NCBI RefSeq assembly: GCF_005121165.3
Contig: NZ_CP034413.3
Span: 620,001 to 684,000, forward strand
DNA: 64,000 nucleotides
Reading direction: 5' to 3'
Origin: Dysosmobacter welbionis
GTDB lineage: Bacteria > Bacillota > Clostridia > Oscillospirales > Oscillospiraceae
Shown here: in pieces, positions 33,575-42,146 of the stretch
Layout of the letters: every line of letters begins with the position of its first letter
Position numbering within the stretch: the stretch's first letter is position 1
Notes under the pieces: model-generated
Database searches by the model: none
What the model was told of the DNA's origin: nothing
What the model saw: the letters and a program-made list of their open reading frames with translations, nothing else
Position numbers and translations under genes: made by a program

Positions 33575-33849
33575 AATCCATCCTTTCTCATCTTGTGTCC
33601 GGAATCAGTATCCATGCGTTCAGAATACCGGATTCCCGCACCGGTGTCAAATTCATTTTCCCACCGGATGGCCTTTCACAAATCCGGAAAATCGCTGCCG
33701 CTCTGGACAGCAGGGAGCAAGTCTGCTATGCTTGACACAGGGGACAGGCTGCCGGATGGCTCCGTTTCCCCTCATTTCAGGCTCATTTTAGCTTTTGGGT
33801 GTACCATGGTCCCATCATCAGAGAACCATCCCGGAATAGGAGGAACGCC

Positions 33850-35589
33850 ATGAGGGTCTCTCACCATGTAAAACGGTCGGTGTGCCTGCTGCTCTCCCTG
33901 CTTCTGCTGGCGCAGGGCATGACCCTGGGCGCAGCCGCTGTGGGCACCGATTCCGTCCCGGCGGGGACATCCGTTCTGGAGCCCGCCGCATACCCCGACA
34001 GTGAGGTTCTGGTCCTGTATGAGGACGGCAGGACCGAGGTGGTCGTCTACGAGGACGCCGCCTCCCTGGAGGAGGGGCTGCCGCAGCTGGCCCGGCAGGA
34101 GGGTGTGGCGCTGGTCCAGCCCAACTACACATACACAAGCACCGCTCTCTCCACCACAGACCCGCTGCTGGCGGAGCAGTGGGCCCTGTATAACGACGGC
34201 AGCTTCCAACTGGAGGAGCAGGAGAACCCCTATCCGGTCTTCAATGATCCCTTTGCACTCCCCTCCGCCCCGTGGCAGTGGATTGCCCCCTGGTGGATGC
34301 AGTCCGATGCATCCGCCGGGAGCACCGGAACCGTGCAGGCCGCGGCCGGCGTGGACATCGGCGCGGAGGATGCCTGGGCCCTGTACGACGGCGGAAGCCG
34401 GGATGTGGTGGTGGCCCTGGTGGACACCGGCATCGACTACACCCACGCTGATCTGGAGGGCCGCATCTGGGTGAACGAAGACGAGATCCCCGGCAACGGG
34501 GTAGACGACGACGGAAACGGCTATATCGACGATGTCTACGGCTGGAATTTCTACTCCGGCAGCAATCAGGTCTATACGGGCAGTGAGGACAGCCACGGCA
34601 CCCACGGCGCGGGCACCATCGCCGCCCATGCGGACAACGGCATCGGGATCGCCGGCATCGTCCGGAGCGACCACGTCAAAGTCATGGCAGTCAAGGCTCT
34701 GGGCGGGTGGGACGGCAGCGGCTCCACGGCGTCCATCATCCGGGCCATTCAGTACGCGGAGGCCAACGGAGCCCGGATCTGCAACCTGAGCCTGGGCTCT
34801 TCCAGAAACGACCCCGCGCTGTACCGCACCATCGCGGCGTCGGATATGCTGTTCGTAGTGGCAGCCGGCAACGACGGCGCCGACCTGGAGCTTGCCCCCA
34901 GCTACCCGGCCAGCTACCACTTGGATAACCTCATTACCGTGGCGAACCTCCGATACGACGGTAACCTGGATCCTACCTCCAGCTACGGCGCCTCCTCTGT
35001 GGACCTAGCCGCCCCCGGCACCCATATTTTAAGCACCACCCCCGGGAATTCATACAGTTACATGACAGGAACCTCCATGGCGGCGCCTATGGTCAGTGCT
35101 GCGGCGGCCATGCTCTACTCCCAGTTTCCGGATGCCACGCTGGCCGACGTGAAGGACATCCTGCTATCCTCCGTCCAAAAGCTGGACAGCCTCACCGGCC
35201 TGACGGCTACCGGCGGGATGCTGGACCTGGGTGCCGCCATGGCATCCGGGGCCGCGGCCCAGAAGGGGCGGACCTGGACGGAGCCGGACCTGGCGGCCTA
35301 TACCGACAGTCCGCCCATTCTCTCCCTGTCTCTCTTCCAGTGGAGGGGGCAGCAGTATCTGACCGTTCAAGTCCAGGATCCGGACGGCGACTTCCGCTCC
35401 GCCGCTTATGCCGCCGGGACATACACGGCAGCGAATTTCCAGGGCGGCGCCGCGGGGACGCCCCTCCCCTTGAATGCGTGGGGGGCCGCCACCTTGCTGG
35501 TGCGCAATGGCGGACCTTATACCTTTTACGCGGTGGACCTGGCCGGCAATGAGACGGTCCGCACAGTGGATCTGCCCCGGAGCCCCTGA
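33850..35589 (+). CDS. Secreted subtilisin-like serine protease (S8)
   Basis: 579 residues. Signal peptide (MRVSHHVKRSVCLLLSLLLLA, cleavage near 31), a short inhibitor-like prosequence (about 50-100, EVVVYEDAASLEEGL), and an S8 catalytic domain with Asp192 (VVALVDTGIDYTHADL), His252 (DSHGTHGAG) and Ser409 (MTGTSMAAPM). The C-terminal 110 residues form a beta-rich domain of unknown role. ATG 33850 follows AGGAGGAACGCC. Secreted protease; substrate not evident. A bidirectional terminator separates it from the convergent polysaccharide deacetylase. Confidence 0.9.
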   Translation: MRVSHHVKRSVCLLLSLLLLAQGMTLGAAAVGTDSVPAGTSVLEPAAYPDSEVLVLYEDGRTEVVVYEDAASLEEGLPQLARQEGVALVQPNYTYTSTALSTTDPLLAEQWALYNDGSFQLEEQENPYPVFNDPFALPSAPWQWIAPWWMQSDASAGSTGTVQAAAGVDIGAEDAWALYDGGSRDVVVALVDTGIDYTHADLEGRIWVNEDEIPGNGVDDDGNGYIDDVYGWNFYSGSNQVYTGSEDSHGTHGAGTIAAHADNGIGIAGIVRSDHVKVMAVKALGGWDGSGSTASIIRAIQYAEANGARICNLSLGSSRNDPALYRTIAASDMLFVVAAGNDGADLELAPSYPASYHLDNLITVANLRYDGNLDPTSSYGASSVDLAAPGTHILSTTPGNSYSYMTGTSMAAPMVSAAAAMLYSQFPDATLADVKDILLSSVQKLDSLTGLTATGGMLDLGAAMASGAAAQKGRTWTEPDLAAYTDSPPILSLSLFQWRGQQYLTVQVQDPDGDFRSAAYAAGTYTAANFQGGAAGTPLPLNAWGAATLLVRNGGPYTFYAVDLAGNETVRTVDLPRSP

Positions 35590-35620
35590 GGGCGGCCCGC
35601 CGCCAACTCCATCCCCGGTC

Positions 35621-35658
35621 AAAAGGACTCCGCAGGCTGTGCCTGCGGAGTCCTTTTT
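35621..35658. terminator. Bidirectional terminator
   Basis: AAAAGGACTCCGCAGGC/GCCTGCGGAGTCCTTTTT between converging subtilase and deacetylase genes. Confidence 0.9.
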
Positions 35659-35684
35659 CCTGCTCCGGAAAAGCGGCCCCTCCA

Positions 35685-36512
35685 TCAGTCCTTCAGAATG
35701 TCCTCCAGTTCCCTGTCCATCGTCACGGTCATGCGTGGCAGCTCATGCAGTCCCTTCCCCAAGTCGGCTGTGCCGTGTCTGGTGACCGCAGTGACCGGGA
35801 ACAGCTCATGCACAAATGCCTCCGCGTCCGGCTCGGTAATGCCGAAGGGATAGGCGAAGAAGGTGACGGGCTGGCCCACCTCCTGGGCAATGCGGTCATG
35901 GCTCTTCTGAATATCCCCCAGCACCCTGGCCTCAAAGGCACTGTCCGACTCCTCCGGATCCCTTTGGATGCCGTTGATGCCGCCCGGGTCAAAGTTTCCG
36001 CCCAGATCTCCCAGATTGTGGAGCGAATAGGCATGGGACCCGATCTCTACCAGGCCGGAGTCTGCCATCTCCCGGCACATATCCCAGCTGAGGAAGTTGT
36101 CAGCGGACACGTCCTGCATATACACCATAATAGAGACCACGGCTTTCATCTGGTATGCCTGAAGCAGCGGGAAGAGCAGCTCGTAGTTGCTCCGGTATCC
36201 GTCGTCAAAGGTGATGAGAAGGGGTTTTTCCGGCAGCGGCTCTCCCCCTGCCAACTCCCGCGGCAGCACAGTGTGGTAGCCATGTTCCGTCAGCCAGCGC
36301 AGGTCCTGTTCCATACGGCTCACGGTGATGGTCATATCGTTGCACGGCTCACCGTCCTCCACGATATGGTGGTACATCAGCACCGGGAGGGCCCGGTCCG
36401 CCGGAATGGGCATCTGCCACACTCCCCTGGCATAGAGATAGACGGCTCCCGCCGTGAAGCAGAGCGCCGCTGCGGCGGCCACTCCCAGGATTCCCACCCG
36501 AATTTTTTTCAT
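35685..36512 (-). CDS. Membrane-anchored polysaccharide deacetylase
   Basis: 275 residues: basic N-terminus, one helix (about 7-28) that anchors it, then an extracellular NodB-type domain. LITFDDGYRSNYELLF (about 99-114) carries the catalytic Asp/metal Asp pair; metal His ligands are in EIGSHAYSLHNLG (about 150-163); FFAYPFG (about 215) matches motif 3. Such enzymes remove N-acetyl groups from peptidoglycan or exopolysaccharide. Start 36512 preferred for GGGAG about 11 bases upstream; an in-frame ATG at 36530 has none. Divergent from a small HTH gene. Confidence 0.85.
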   Translation of the reverse strand: MKKIRVGILGVAAAAALCFTAGAVYLYARGVWQMPIPADRALPVLMYHHIVEDGEPCNDMTITVSRMEQDLRWLTEHGYHTVLPRELAGGEPLPEKPLLITFDDGYRSNYELLFPLLQAYQMKAVVSIMVYMQDVSADNFLSWDMCREMADSGLVEIGSHAYSLHNLGDLGGNFDPGGINGIQRDPEESDSAFEARVLGDIQKSHDRIAQEVGQPVTFFAYPFGITEPDAEAFVHELFPVTAVTRHGTADLGKGLHELPRMTVTMDRELEDILKD

Positions 36513-36651
36513 CTGTCTGTCATCTCCCATGTGTTGGCGCTGCGGCGTATACCCTTAGAAAATTCGCAAATATTATTTTATCAGATTAAGTTAAAATGTC
36601 AATTCATTAAATGAAAAGATTATCTTTGCTAGGATGTTTTAGGGTGATTAC

Positions 36652-36978
36652 ATGCCTTTGGATTATGCTGCGATTGGTGGCCGGCTGCAGGCGCGGCGAA
36701 AGGAACTGGGGATCACACAGGAGGACGCGGCGGAACGGGCCGGCATTACTGTGGTCTACCTGTCCAAAATTGAAAACGGACGGGTGCATCCGACGCTGGA
36801 CCTGCTGGACAGGCTCTGCTGTGTTCTGGAATACGACCTTGCCCGAGCCTTCACCGGCGTCCAGACGACCTCTCCCGACTACGGTCAGGAGCAGGTGCTG
36901 CGGCTTTTCAACGCCTGTGCGCCGCGTGTCAAGCCTGTTGTTCTGCATCTGCTGGAGCAGCTGGCAACCTTAACGTGA
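36652..36978 (+). CDS. Xre-family helix-turn-helix regulator, small
   Basis: 108 residues with an Xre helix-turn-helix (about 8-62, ITQEDAAERAGITVVYLSKIENG) and a short C-terminal helix. The ATG at 36652 follows TAGGGTGATT. The upstream gap (36513-36651) is markedly A/T-rich compared with the rest of the window and probably holds its operator and the divergent deacetylase promoter. Target genes unknown. Confidence 0.8.
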   Translation: MPLDYAAIGGRLQARRKELGITQEDAAERAGITVVYLSKIENGRVHPTLDLLDRLCCVLEYDLARAFTGVQTTSPDYGQEQVLRLFNACAPRVKPVVLHLLEQLATLT

Positions 36979-37020
36979 GCAGAAGCGGGAAAAGTATGCA
37001 CCATGTCTGTCCCGCAAAAA

Positions 37021-37068
37021 AGCGGCGCCCCGGCGGAATATTCCGCCGGGGCGCCGCTCTGGTTTTTT
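37021..37068. terminator. Bidirectional terminator
   Basis: Perfect 38-base palindrome at 37021-37058 (arms AGCGGCGCCCCGGCGGAAT / ATTCCGCCGGGGCGCCGCT), A-run before it and GGTTTTTTCC after it. Confidence 0.9.
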
Positions 37069-37157
37069 CCAAGTCTGTGCCGGATACCCTCCATTCCCTG
37101 CGGGGTGGCGGCAAGGGACCAGCCTCCGCACACTGGCGGAGGCCGGTGTTGAAGCCG

Positions 37158-37481
37158 TTATGTTTCCTCGTACAGCTCAATGATGGCGTCATCCAGGGTG
37201 ATGAACGCCAGTCGGACCGTATCGCTGAGGGTCTCCGGCCCGAAAATCACCTGCTGGGCCTCCTTCAGATAGGGGTCCATGTTATCCACCTTGTAGGCCA
37301 CGTGGGGCTGTTTGGAAAGGATCTCCGGGAACCGGGTTCCCTCCTCAAATTTCAGGTATTCAATCTTGTAGTCGTAGGCATCCACGCTCTCATTGACCCA
37401 GAAGCCGCCCCACTCGTTGTAGACCATGTTGGGCTTTTTGTTCAGCACGGGGATCCCGATATGCATATACTCCGCTGCCAT
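37158..37481 (-). CDS. Small conserved protein in the dha-lsrF operon, VOC-like
   Basis: 107 residues with no membrane helix. HIGIPVLNKKPNMVY at the start and HVAYKVDNMDPYL in the middle resemble half of a vicinal-oxygen-chelate (glyoxalase-like) fold; the end AFITLDDAIIELYEE fits its last strand. It starts 14 bases after the lsrF-like gene with ACAGGAGGTTTTCC upstream and is the last gene of the operon. It may isomerise or open the sugar-like product of the pathway, but no activity can be read from sequence. Confidence 0.6.
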   Translation of the reverse strand: MAAEYMHIGIPVLNKKPNMVYNEWGGFWVNESVDAYDYKIEYLKFEEGTRFPEILSKQPHVAYKVDNMDPYLKEAQQVIFGPETLSDTVRLAFITLDDAIIELYEET

Positions 37482-37494
37482 GGAAAACCTCCTG

Positions 37495-38381
37495 TCAGTT
37501 ATCCTGGGCGGCCAACTCCTGATAGAACTGGAAGGCCTCCCGGTCAGTAAATTTCTCGTGCACGATCTTGGCCACCGCCCGGCACATGGCGGCGGGATGC
37601 TCACTCTGGAAGATGTTGCGGCCCATGTCCACGCCCCGGGCGCCGTCGGAGATGGCCCGGTAGGCCATGGTCAGGGCCTCGTCCTCCGGCAGCTTCTTGC
37701 CGCCGGCGATGACGATGGGCACGGGACAGGCGGCCACTACCTTCTCAAAGTCATCGCAGTAGTAGGTCTTGACGAAGGACGCCCCCAGCTCTGCCAGCAT
37801 CCGGGCGGCCAGCAGGAAATACTGGGTGGTGCGGGCCATCTCCTTGCCCACGGCGGTGACGCCCAGAACAGGGATGCCGTACCGTTCCCCGGCGTCCACG
37901 GCGCGGCACAGGGTCTCCAGGGACCGGGCCTCGCCCGCCCCGCCGATGAAGCACTGGATGGCCACGGCGGAGGCATTCATGCGGATGGCGGCCTCCATAT
38001 CGGCACCCACGCCGTTGCCGGTGCTCATGTCGTCGATGAGCACACTGGCGTCATGGGTGGCCCGGAGGCAGATGGCATTGTGGACCGTGGGGGGGATGCA
38101 GGAGCGGATGGCCCCCGGGTGGCCATGAGCACGTCCGCGTACCGGCACAGAGGGGCGATGGTCACGTCCATGCGCTCCAGGCCCGCAGTGGCCCCCATGA
38201 TATAGCCGTGGTCAAAGGCCAGCATCACCGTGTTGCCGCTCTTGGGATTGAACAGGTGGGAGAGCCGATTCTTGGCTCCCCAGTCCCCGTGGCCCAGGCC
38301 CTTGGCGAAGAAGCCCTGCTCCGGGGCAGGCACGTCCAGATGGTAGTCGTGGGCGGTCTTGTTTCCGATTGCGTCTGGCAT
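37495..38381 (-). pseudogene. LsrF-like class I aldolase/thiolase, broken by one-base shift
   Basis: Related to LsrF (thiolase on phospho-AI-2 breakdown product) and archaeal-type class I aldolases. First part MPDAIGNKT... to VLMATRG in one frame, remainder AIRSCIPPTVHNAI... to [13 protein letters not shown] in the next. E. coli LsrF reads VLMCTRGILRS at the same place, so one G is missing in the run at 38112-38116 (CCCCC on the plus strand). Schiff-base Lys lies in FVKTYYC. VMLAFDHGY and [14 protein letters not shown] are family blocks. ATG 38381 follows AAGGAGTAAGCGCT. Downstream of dhaK with 5 bases between; probably intact in the cell. Confidence 0.78.
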
Positions 38382-38386
38382 AGCGC

Positions 38387-39385
38387 TTACTCCTTACTGA
38401 ACGCCGGGGTGCGGCAGGGGGTGTTCCACAGACGGAGCATCTCCTCGTCCCACTTGGCGATGTTCATCTGAAAGCCTGCGGCCTCCTGGACGGTGAGGAT
38501 CTCACCCACCATGCTGGCCACGACCTCGATGCCCTTGGCCTTCAGGAACTCCACAGTGTCCTTGAACAGCACCAGCATCTCCATCATGGTGGTGGCGCCG
38601 CAGCCGTTAATCATCACAAAGGTCTTGTCCCCGGGCTTCAGGTCCAGGGCCTTGCACAGGGCCTCGGCCACGGTGGCCACGGTATCCTTGGAGGACATCA
38701 TGGGCACCCGGACGCCGCCGCCCTCGCCGTGTTGGCCGGCGCCGATCTCCATCAGGTCGGTCTCTCCCAGGTCGCCGAAGGACATGCCGTTCTGGGGATG
38801 GGTGGCATCGGTGGACTTGACGGTGATGGAGGCCATGTTGTCCGCGTAATGTTGAGCGATCTCCGCTACCTCCTCCAGAGTCTTGCCCTCCCGTGCGGCG
38901 GCCGCGGCGATGTGGTACAGCGCCACCGCGCCGGCCAGCCCCCGCTTGTTGTCCTCGCCGTTGGGGTCGTACCGGATCTCCTCGCCGGTGACCACCTGAC
39001 GCACATTGAGGCCGGCCTTCCTGGCCAGCTTCATGGCCTGCTTGCCCGCCAGCTGGTCGCCGGCGTAGTTCAGGGTCAGCAGCAGCACGCCGTGGCCCTT
39101 GTCCGCCATCTTCATGGCATCAAACACCAGCTGGCCGTTGGGGGCGGCGAAGATATCACCCACCGCCTGGATGTCCAGCATACCCTTGCCCACAAAACCG
39201 GCCTGGGCGGGCTCATGGCCGGAGCCGCCGTAGGTGACGATGGTCACCCGGTCGGCATTGGCCAGATCCTTACTGATGACCAGGTGGCCGTCCACATTCA
39301 GAATGTCCGGATAGGCCAGACCCAGGCCCACCAGCTCTTCGTCGGTGACCGTCTCCGGCGCGTTCATGAACTTCTTCATTTTCAT
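38387..39385 (-). CDS. dhaK: Dihydroxyacetone kinase subunit DhaK
   Basis: 332 residues; binds dihydroxyacetone or a related ketose covalently as a hemiaminal. TYGGSGHEPAQAGFVG (about 51-66) is the substrate loop and His219 in GAGQHGEGG is the covalent ligand. Forms a complex with DhaL, encoded just upstream. No DhaM/PTS subunit is in view, so either ATP is used through DhaL or DhaM lies elsewhere. ATG 39385 has GGAGG eight bases upstream. Pairing with an lsrF-like gene suggests a ketose other than plain dihydroxyacetone. Confidence 0.92.
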   Translation of the reverse strand: MKMKKFMNAPETVTDEELVGLGLAYPDILNVDGHLVISKDLANADRVTIVTYGGSGHEPAQAGFVGKGMLDIQAVGDIFAAPNGQLVFDAMKMADKGHGVLLLTLNYAGDQLAGKQAMKLARKAGLNVRQVVTGEEIRYDPNGEDNKRGLAGAVALYHIAAAAAREGKTLEEVAEIAQHYADNMASITVKSTDATHPQNGMSFGDLGETDLMEIGAGQHGEGGGVRVPMMSSKDTVATVAEALCKALDLKPGDKTFVMINGCGATTMMEMLVLFKDTVEFLKAKGIEVVASMVGEILTVQEAAGFQMNIAKWDEEMLRLWNTPCRTPAFSKE

Positions 39386-39452
39386 ACAGCATTCCTCCAG
39401 TGATATTTAAGTGGTGCATTGCCAATCCCGCTCCTGCGGGTGGAACAACAGG

Positions 39453-40060
39453 TTATTCCCGGGCCAGCCCCTGGAAGAACCAGGACATGGATACGGCGCC
39501 CGCGTCCGGGGTGCCGATGGTCTTGGTCCCGTAACTCTTGGCCCGGCCGAATTTGGAGACATACTGCTTCGTAGCCTCCGCCCCCTGGGCGGCGGCCTGG
39601 GCCGCGGCATCGAACAGCTCGTCCGCGCTGTCTCCTGTATAGGCCGCGACGGCTTCGCTGGCGGGGATCAGGGCATCCATCATAGTCTTGTCCCCCACCT
39701 TGGCGCCGGACATATCTTCCAGCTCCTCCAGGGCCTTGGCGAAGATGGCCTTGAGGCCCGCCACGTCGATCTCCTCCCCCTCTGGGGCCTCCTCCTGCAA
39801 GCCGTCCAGCCAGGTGTTCCACAGGGGGACGGCGCTGCCGCCGTTCAGGGTCATAACGGCCATGGCCGCGTCATCCAGCATGGACTGGATCCCCCCTCGG
39901 CGGCGTCCACTGCTTCGGAGATAGCCCCGGCAATCTTCGCCATGGTCAGGCCGTGATCCGCGTCCCCAAATTTGGAATCGATCTCCGTCAGCTCCGCCTC
40001 AGCGGCGGTCACAGCGGCGCAGGCGTTTTTCAGGCGCGCCGCAAATTCAGCTCTTGTCAT
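39453..40060 (-). pseudogene. dhaL: Dihydroxyacetone kinase subunit DhaL, broken by one-base shift
   Basis: Nucleotide-binding subunit. First 50 codons from ATG 40060 contain KFGDADHGLTM, the Mg/ADP-binding Asp motif; the rest is in the next frame (IQSMLDDAAMAVMTLNGG ... TIGTPDAGAVSMSWFF). The join lies in a run of six C at 39891-39896; adding one base restores a full-length protein of about 202 residues. First gene of the operon, behind the promoter at 40114-40142. Probably intact in the cell. Confidence 0.8.
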
Positions 40061-40113
40061 GTGATATCGGCCCCCTCTTTTGACAAAATAAACAAATTTT
40101 GGAAGACATCTTT

Positions 40114-40142
40114 ATTCTAACATAGTCATTTCGCTTTTTCAA
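40114..40142 (-). promoter_or_regulatory. Promoter of the dhaL-dhaK-lsrF operon
   Basis: On the minus strand -35 TTGAAA (40137-40142), 17-base spacer, -10 TAGAAT (40114-40119), about 54 bases before dhaL. Confidence 0.7.
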
Positions 40143-40267
40143 GGCGCATCGCCCCTCTTTTCTCCCGGCCAGCAGGGACTCTCCGACGGCCTTTCCACCC
40201 CGCCCTTCATTGACGGACAGAATTCCCTATTTTGTGTGTTTTGTATATGGATTTCCCATGGCGATTC

Positions 40268-40296
40268 TTGTAAAATACAATTGTTGAAAAATGCAA
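40268..40296 (+). promoter_or_regulatory. Candidate MarR operator
   Basis: TTGTA-AAA-TACAA dyad (40268-40280) followed by TTGTTGAAAAATGCAA, 15-45 bases before the marR start; position fits autoregulation of the MarR-MATE unit. Confidence 0.45.
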
Positions 40297-40311
40297 CGAT
40301 AGGAGAATGGT

Positions 40312-40746
40312 ATGCCGAATCGGATCGAGATGTTTCGCCGCCTGGAGCGACAGTATTTTCGGGACAGGCTTGGCACCCTGGGCCTGCAGCAGCTGGACGG
40401 CATGATCCTGCACCTGCTGGGGCGGGAGGGCCACATGCGGCAGGAGGACCTGGCCGTCCAGCTGGCGGTGGACAAGGGGGCTGTGGCCCGGAGCCTGGCC
40501 CGTCTGGAAAAGCGCGGCCTGGTGGAGCGGCAGGTGAGCGCCCGGTGCCGCCGGGAGAAGCATGTCTCTCTGACTCCCGCGGGGGAGGGCGCATATCAGG
40601 GCGTCCAGCGGATTCTGGAGGAGTGGGGGCATGTCAAATACCAGGGCTTCACCCCTGAGGAGCGCGCCCTGAACGAGGCGTTTCTGACCCGCATTGCGGA
40701 GAATGTGATCGAATTTTGTCGAGGAGAGGGAAGTGAACATGGTTAA
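40312..40746 (+). CDS. MarR-family transcription regulator
   Basis: 144-residue winged-helix dimer. The DNA-binding domain (about 30-100) has MRQEDLAVQLAVDKGAVARSLARLEKRGLV and the wing KHVSLTPAGE. Its stop overlaps the start of the first MATE gene, so it very likely controls drug or metabolite efflux by that transporter and binds its own promoter. ATG 40312 follows AGGAGAATGGT. Ligand not known; small aromatic compounds are usual for the family. Confidence 0.88.
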   Translation: MPNRIEMFRRLERQYFRDRLGTLGLQQLDGMILHLLGREGHMRQEDLAVQLAVDKGAVARSLARLEKRGLVERQVSARCRREKHVSLTPAGEGAYQGVQRILEEWGHVKYQGFTPEERALNEAFLTRIAENVIEFCRGEGSEHG

Positions 40747-42103
40747 GAATCTGACGGAGGGCAGACCGCTGAATCTGCTGTTTTTCTTTGCCCTGCCCAT
40801 GGTGGCGGGCAATCTGTTCCAGCAGCTCTACAATATGGTGGACACCGCGGTGGTGGGAAAATTTGTGGGCGAAGACGCAGTGGCGGCCGTGGGCTCCTCC
40901 TTCCCCATCGTGTTTTTGTCGGTGGCCGTGGCCTCCGGACTGTCCATGGGCTGTACGGTGGTGGTGTCCCAGCTGTTCGGTGCCGGGCGCATCCATGAGA
41001 TGAAGACCACCATCTCCACCGCCATCATCTCTCTGGGCGTCCTGGGGCTCCTCATCATGGGCCTGGGAACGCTGCTGGCCGGTCCCCTGCTGCAGCTGCT
41101 GGGCACGGACCCGGATATCATGGCCGACTCCCGGACGTATCTGCAGATCTATTTCGGCGGCGCGGTCTTCCTGTTCCTCTACAACACTCTCAACGGCATC
41201 TATAACGCCCAGGGGGACAGCAAGACGCCCCTGATCTTCCTGATGATCTCCAGCCTGACAAACATCGTGCTGGACCTGCTGTTCGTTATCCGCTTCGGCA
41301 TGGGCGTGGCTGGCGTGGCGTGGGCCACGCTGATCGCCCAGGGCCTCTGCGCCGTGGCCTCCCTGCTGGTGTTGCTCCGCCGGATGCGGCGGATGCCCTG
41401 CGAGCCGGAAAAACAGGGCGTGAAGCTGCCCCTCTTCCACATGGTGGCGGTGAAGCGTATCGCCCAGATCGGCCTGCCCTCCATGCTCCAGCAGTCTCTG
41501 GTGTCCCTCTCCATGATGATGATGCAGGGTCTGGTCAACTCCTTCGGCAAAGTACTGGTGGCCGGATACACTGCTGCCACGAAGATCGACTCCCTGGCCA
41601 TGCTGCCCAACATGAACATCTCCAACGCCATGTCCAGCTTCACGGCCCAAAACATCGGTGCAGGCAAGTACGAGCGGGTCAAGGAGGGCCTGAAGGCCTG
41701 TCTGCTGATGGTGGCGGTATTCTCTCTGCTGATCACCGTCATCATCTTCCTCTTCGGAAACCAGCTGCTATCCCTGTTCCTGGACCCGGGGGACGCCTCG
41801 GGCGCCATGGGCTACGGTCTGGCCTATATGCACACAGTCTCCCTCTTCTATATCCTGATGGGCCTGCTGTTCGTCCCCAACGGGATGCTGCGGGGCGCGG
41901 GTGACATGGCAGCCTTCACCTTCAGCTCCATGGCCAACCTGTTCTCCCGGGTGGGCATCGCCTACGCACTGGTGTATCTCACCCCGCTGGGGGCCAACGC
42001 CATCTGGTGGTCCATCCCCGCCGGCTGGCTGATCGGCGCGGCGGTCTCCCTGCTCCGGGTCAAGAGTGGAAAGTGGATGCGCAAGGCTGTGGCCGACCGC
42101 TGA
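40739..42103 (+). CDS. MATE family efflux transporter, first of four
   Basis: 454-residue cation-coupled multidrug/toxin exporter with 12 helices in two bundles. N-terminal block FFFALPMVAGNLFQQLYNMVD and GSSFPIVF are family typical; the half repeat appears as IAQIGLPSMLQQSLVSL (about 240). ATG 40739 lies 8 bases after GAGGAGAGGG and overlaps the marR stop; a GTG at 40733 is closer to the site. Co-transcribed with marR and probably the next MATE gene. Substrate not determined. Confidence 0.92.
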   Translation: MVKNLTEGRPLNLLFFFALPMVAGNLFQQLYNMVDTAVVGKFVGEDAVAAVGSSFPIVFLSVAVASGLSMGCTVVVSQLFGAGRIHEMKTTISTAIISLGVLGLLIMGLGTLLAGPLLQLLGTDPDIMADSRTYLQIYFGGAVFLFLYNTLNGIYNAQGDSKTPLIFLMISSLTNIVLDLLFVIRFGMGVAGVAWATLIAQGLCAVASLLVLLRRMRRMPCEPEKQGVKLPLFHMVAVKRIAQIGLPSMLQQSLVSLSMMMMQGLVNSFGKVLVAGYTAATKIDSLAMLPNMNISNAMSSFTAQNIGAGKYERVKEGLKACLLMVAVFSLLITVIIFLFGNQLLSLFLDPGDASGAMGYGLAYMHTVSLFYILMGLLFVPNGMLRGAGDMAAFTFSSMANLFSRVGIAYALVYLTPLGANAIWWSIPAGWLIGAAVSLLRVKSGKWMRKAVADR

Positions 42104-42146
42104 CCCTCGCAGGCGGTCTATTTCAGGAATCGCAGGTGCTGTGGAT

